Positions 43,073 through 43,074 of a stretch of DNA of 43,074 nt are shown here, piece after piece (the stretch's first letter is position 1; every line of letters begins with the position of its first letter). The notes below the pieces were generated by a model. That model had not been told where the DNA came from. It saw nothing but the letters and a program-made list of their open reading frames with translations, and made no database searches. Both the position numbers and the translations under genes were made by a program. The stretch lies in IMG/VR virus record IMGVR_UViG_3300009537_000042, positions 1 through 43,074 of that record; one strand, written 5' to 3'. The DNA is from a virus.

Positions 43073-43074
43073 TG
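43072..43074 (+). other. Start codon of the next gene at the window edge
   Basis: TAATG at 43070-43074 repeats the coupling seen at most junctions of this block. Joined directly to base 1 the frame would be Thr-Ala repeats; one extra G, or that G plus whole repeat units, puts it in the GYGD frame. The simplest reading is that the window ends sit in the same gene. Confidence 0.4.

Overview
The window looks like an essentially complete genome of a short-tailed (podovirus-like) member of Caudoviricetes infecting a Gram-negative bacterium. Evidence is a large terminase, a ~800-residue portal, a scaffold, an SU10-type capsid protein, an adaptor and nozzle pair, ejection-type proteins and a tail fibre, with no tape measure, sheath or tail tube. 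The Gram-negative host is inferred from an overlapping inner/outer spanin pair with a lipobox and from an M23 endolysin. No integrase, DNA polymerase, RNA polymerase, tRNA, rRNA, CRISPR array or insertion sequence was recognised. The host genus cannot be told from the sequence.

Layout. There are two transcription blocks. The leftward block (32705-38694, minus strand) is a tightly coupled early-type operon: a multi-HTH regulator at its head, an HNH-type endonuclease, an OB-fold-like ssDNA-binding protein, a RecB/Cas4-like PD-(D/E)XK nuclease, then small zinc-binding, DUF551 and unknown proteins. The rightward block starts at 38989, runs to the end of the window and most likely continues at base 1 (the ends appear to join inside a GYGD-coding 12-bp tandem repeat). 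In order it holds small Cys-rich proteins, a cytosine-methylase-like protein, an HNH protein, a replication-initiator-like gene with internal iterons, and zinc proteins (38989-43072). Then come NinB/NinG-like recombination proteins, a Thg1-like 3'-5' polymerase and a DnaQ-like exonuclease (1-4723), and the lysis cassette with several structured RNA elements (5036-7366). A poorly coding stretch (7942-8787) is followed by two modular cargo-like proteins (8788-10285) and the virion morphogenesis genes (10474-32683).

Control. The divergent region 38695-38988 carries a minus promoter that would make a nearly leaderless mRNA for the regulator, a plus promoter with a perfect 7-1-7 dyad between its -35 and -10, and then a set of hairpins with a C-rich, anti-Shine-Dalgarno-like loop ending in a strong intrinsic terminator. 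This resembles a lambda-style switch joined to a small RNA or attenuator.

Most notable items: (1) paralogous proteins that share one N-terminal domain but end in different effector-like domains (ParB-like, GNAT-like), followed by an orphan C-terminal-like fragment; (2) an unassigned structured RNA with a long closing stem in the lysis cassette (6494-6630); (3) a candidate C-rich-loop small RNA at the switch; (4) three consecutive GNRA-tetraloop hairpins in the scaffold leader; (5) a phage Thg1-like enzyme; (6) helically phased TGCTAG iterons inside the replication gene; (7) micro-cistrons of 6-13 codons bridging gene junctions. All functional calls come from reading motifs by eye; no database search was possible.
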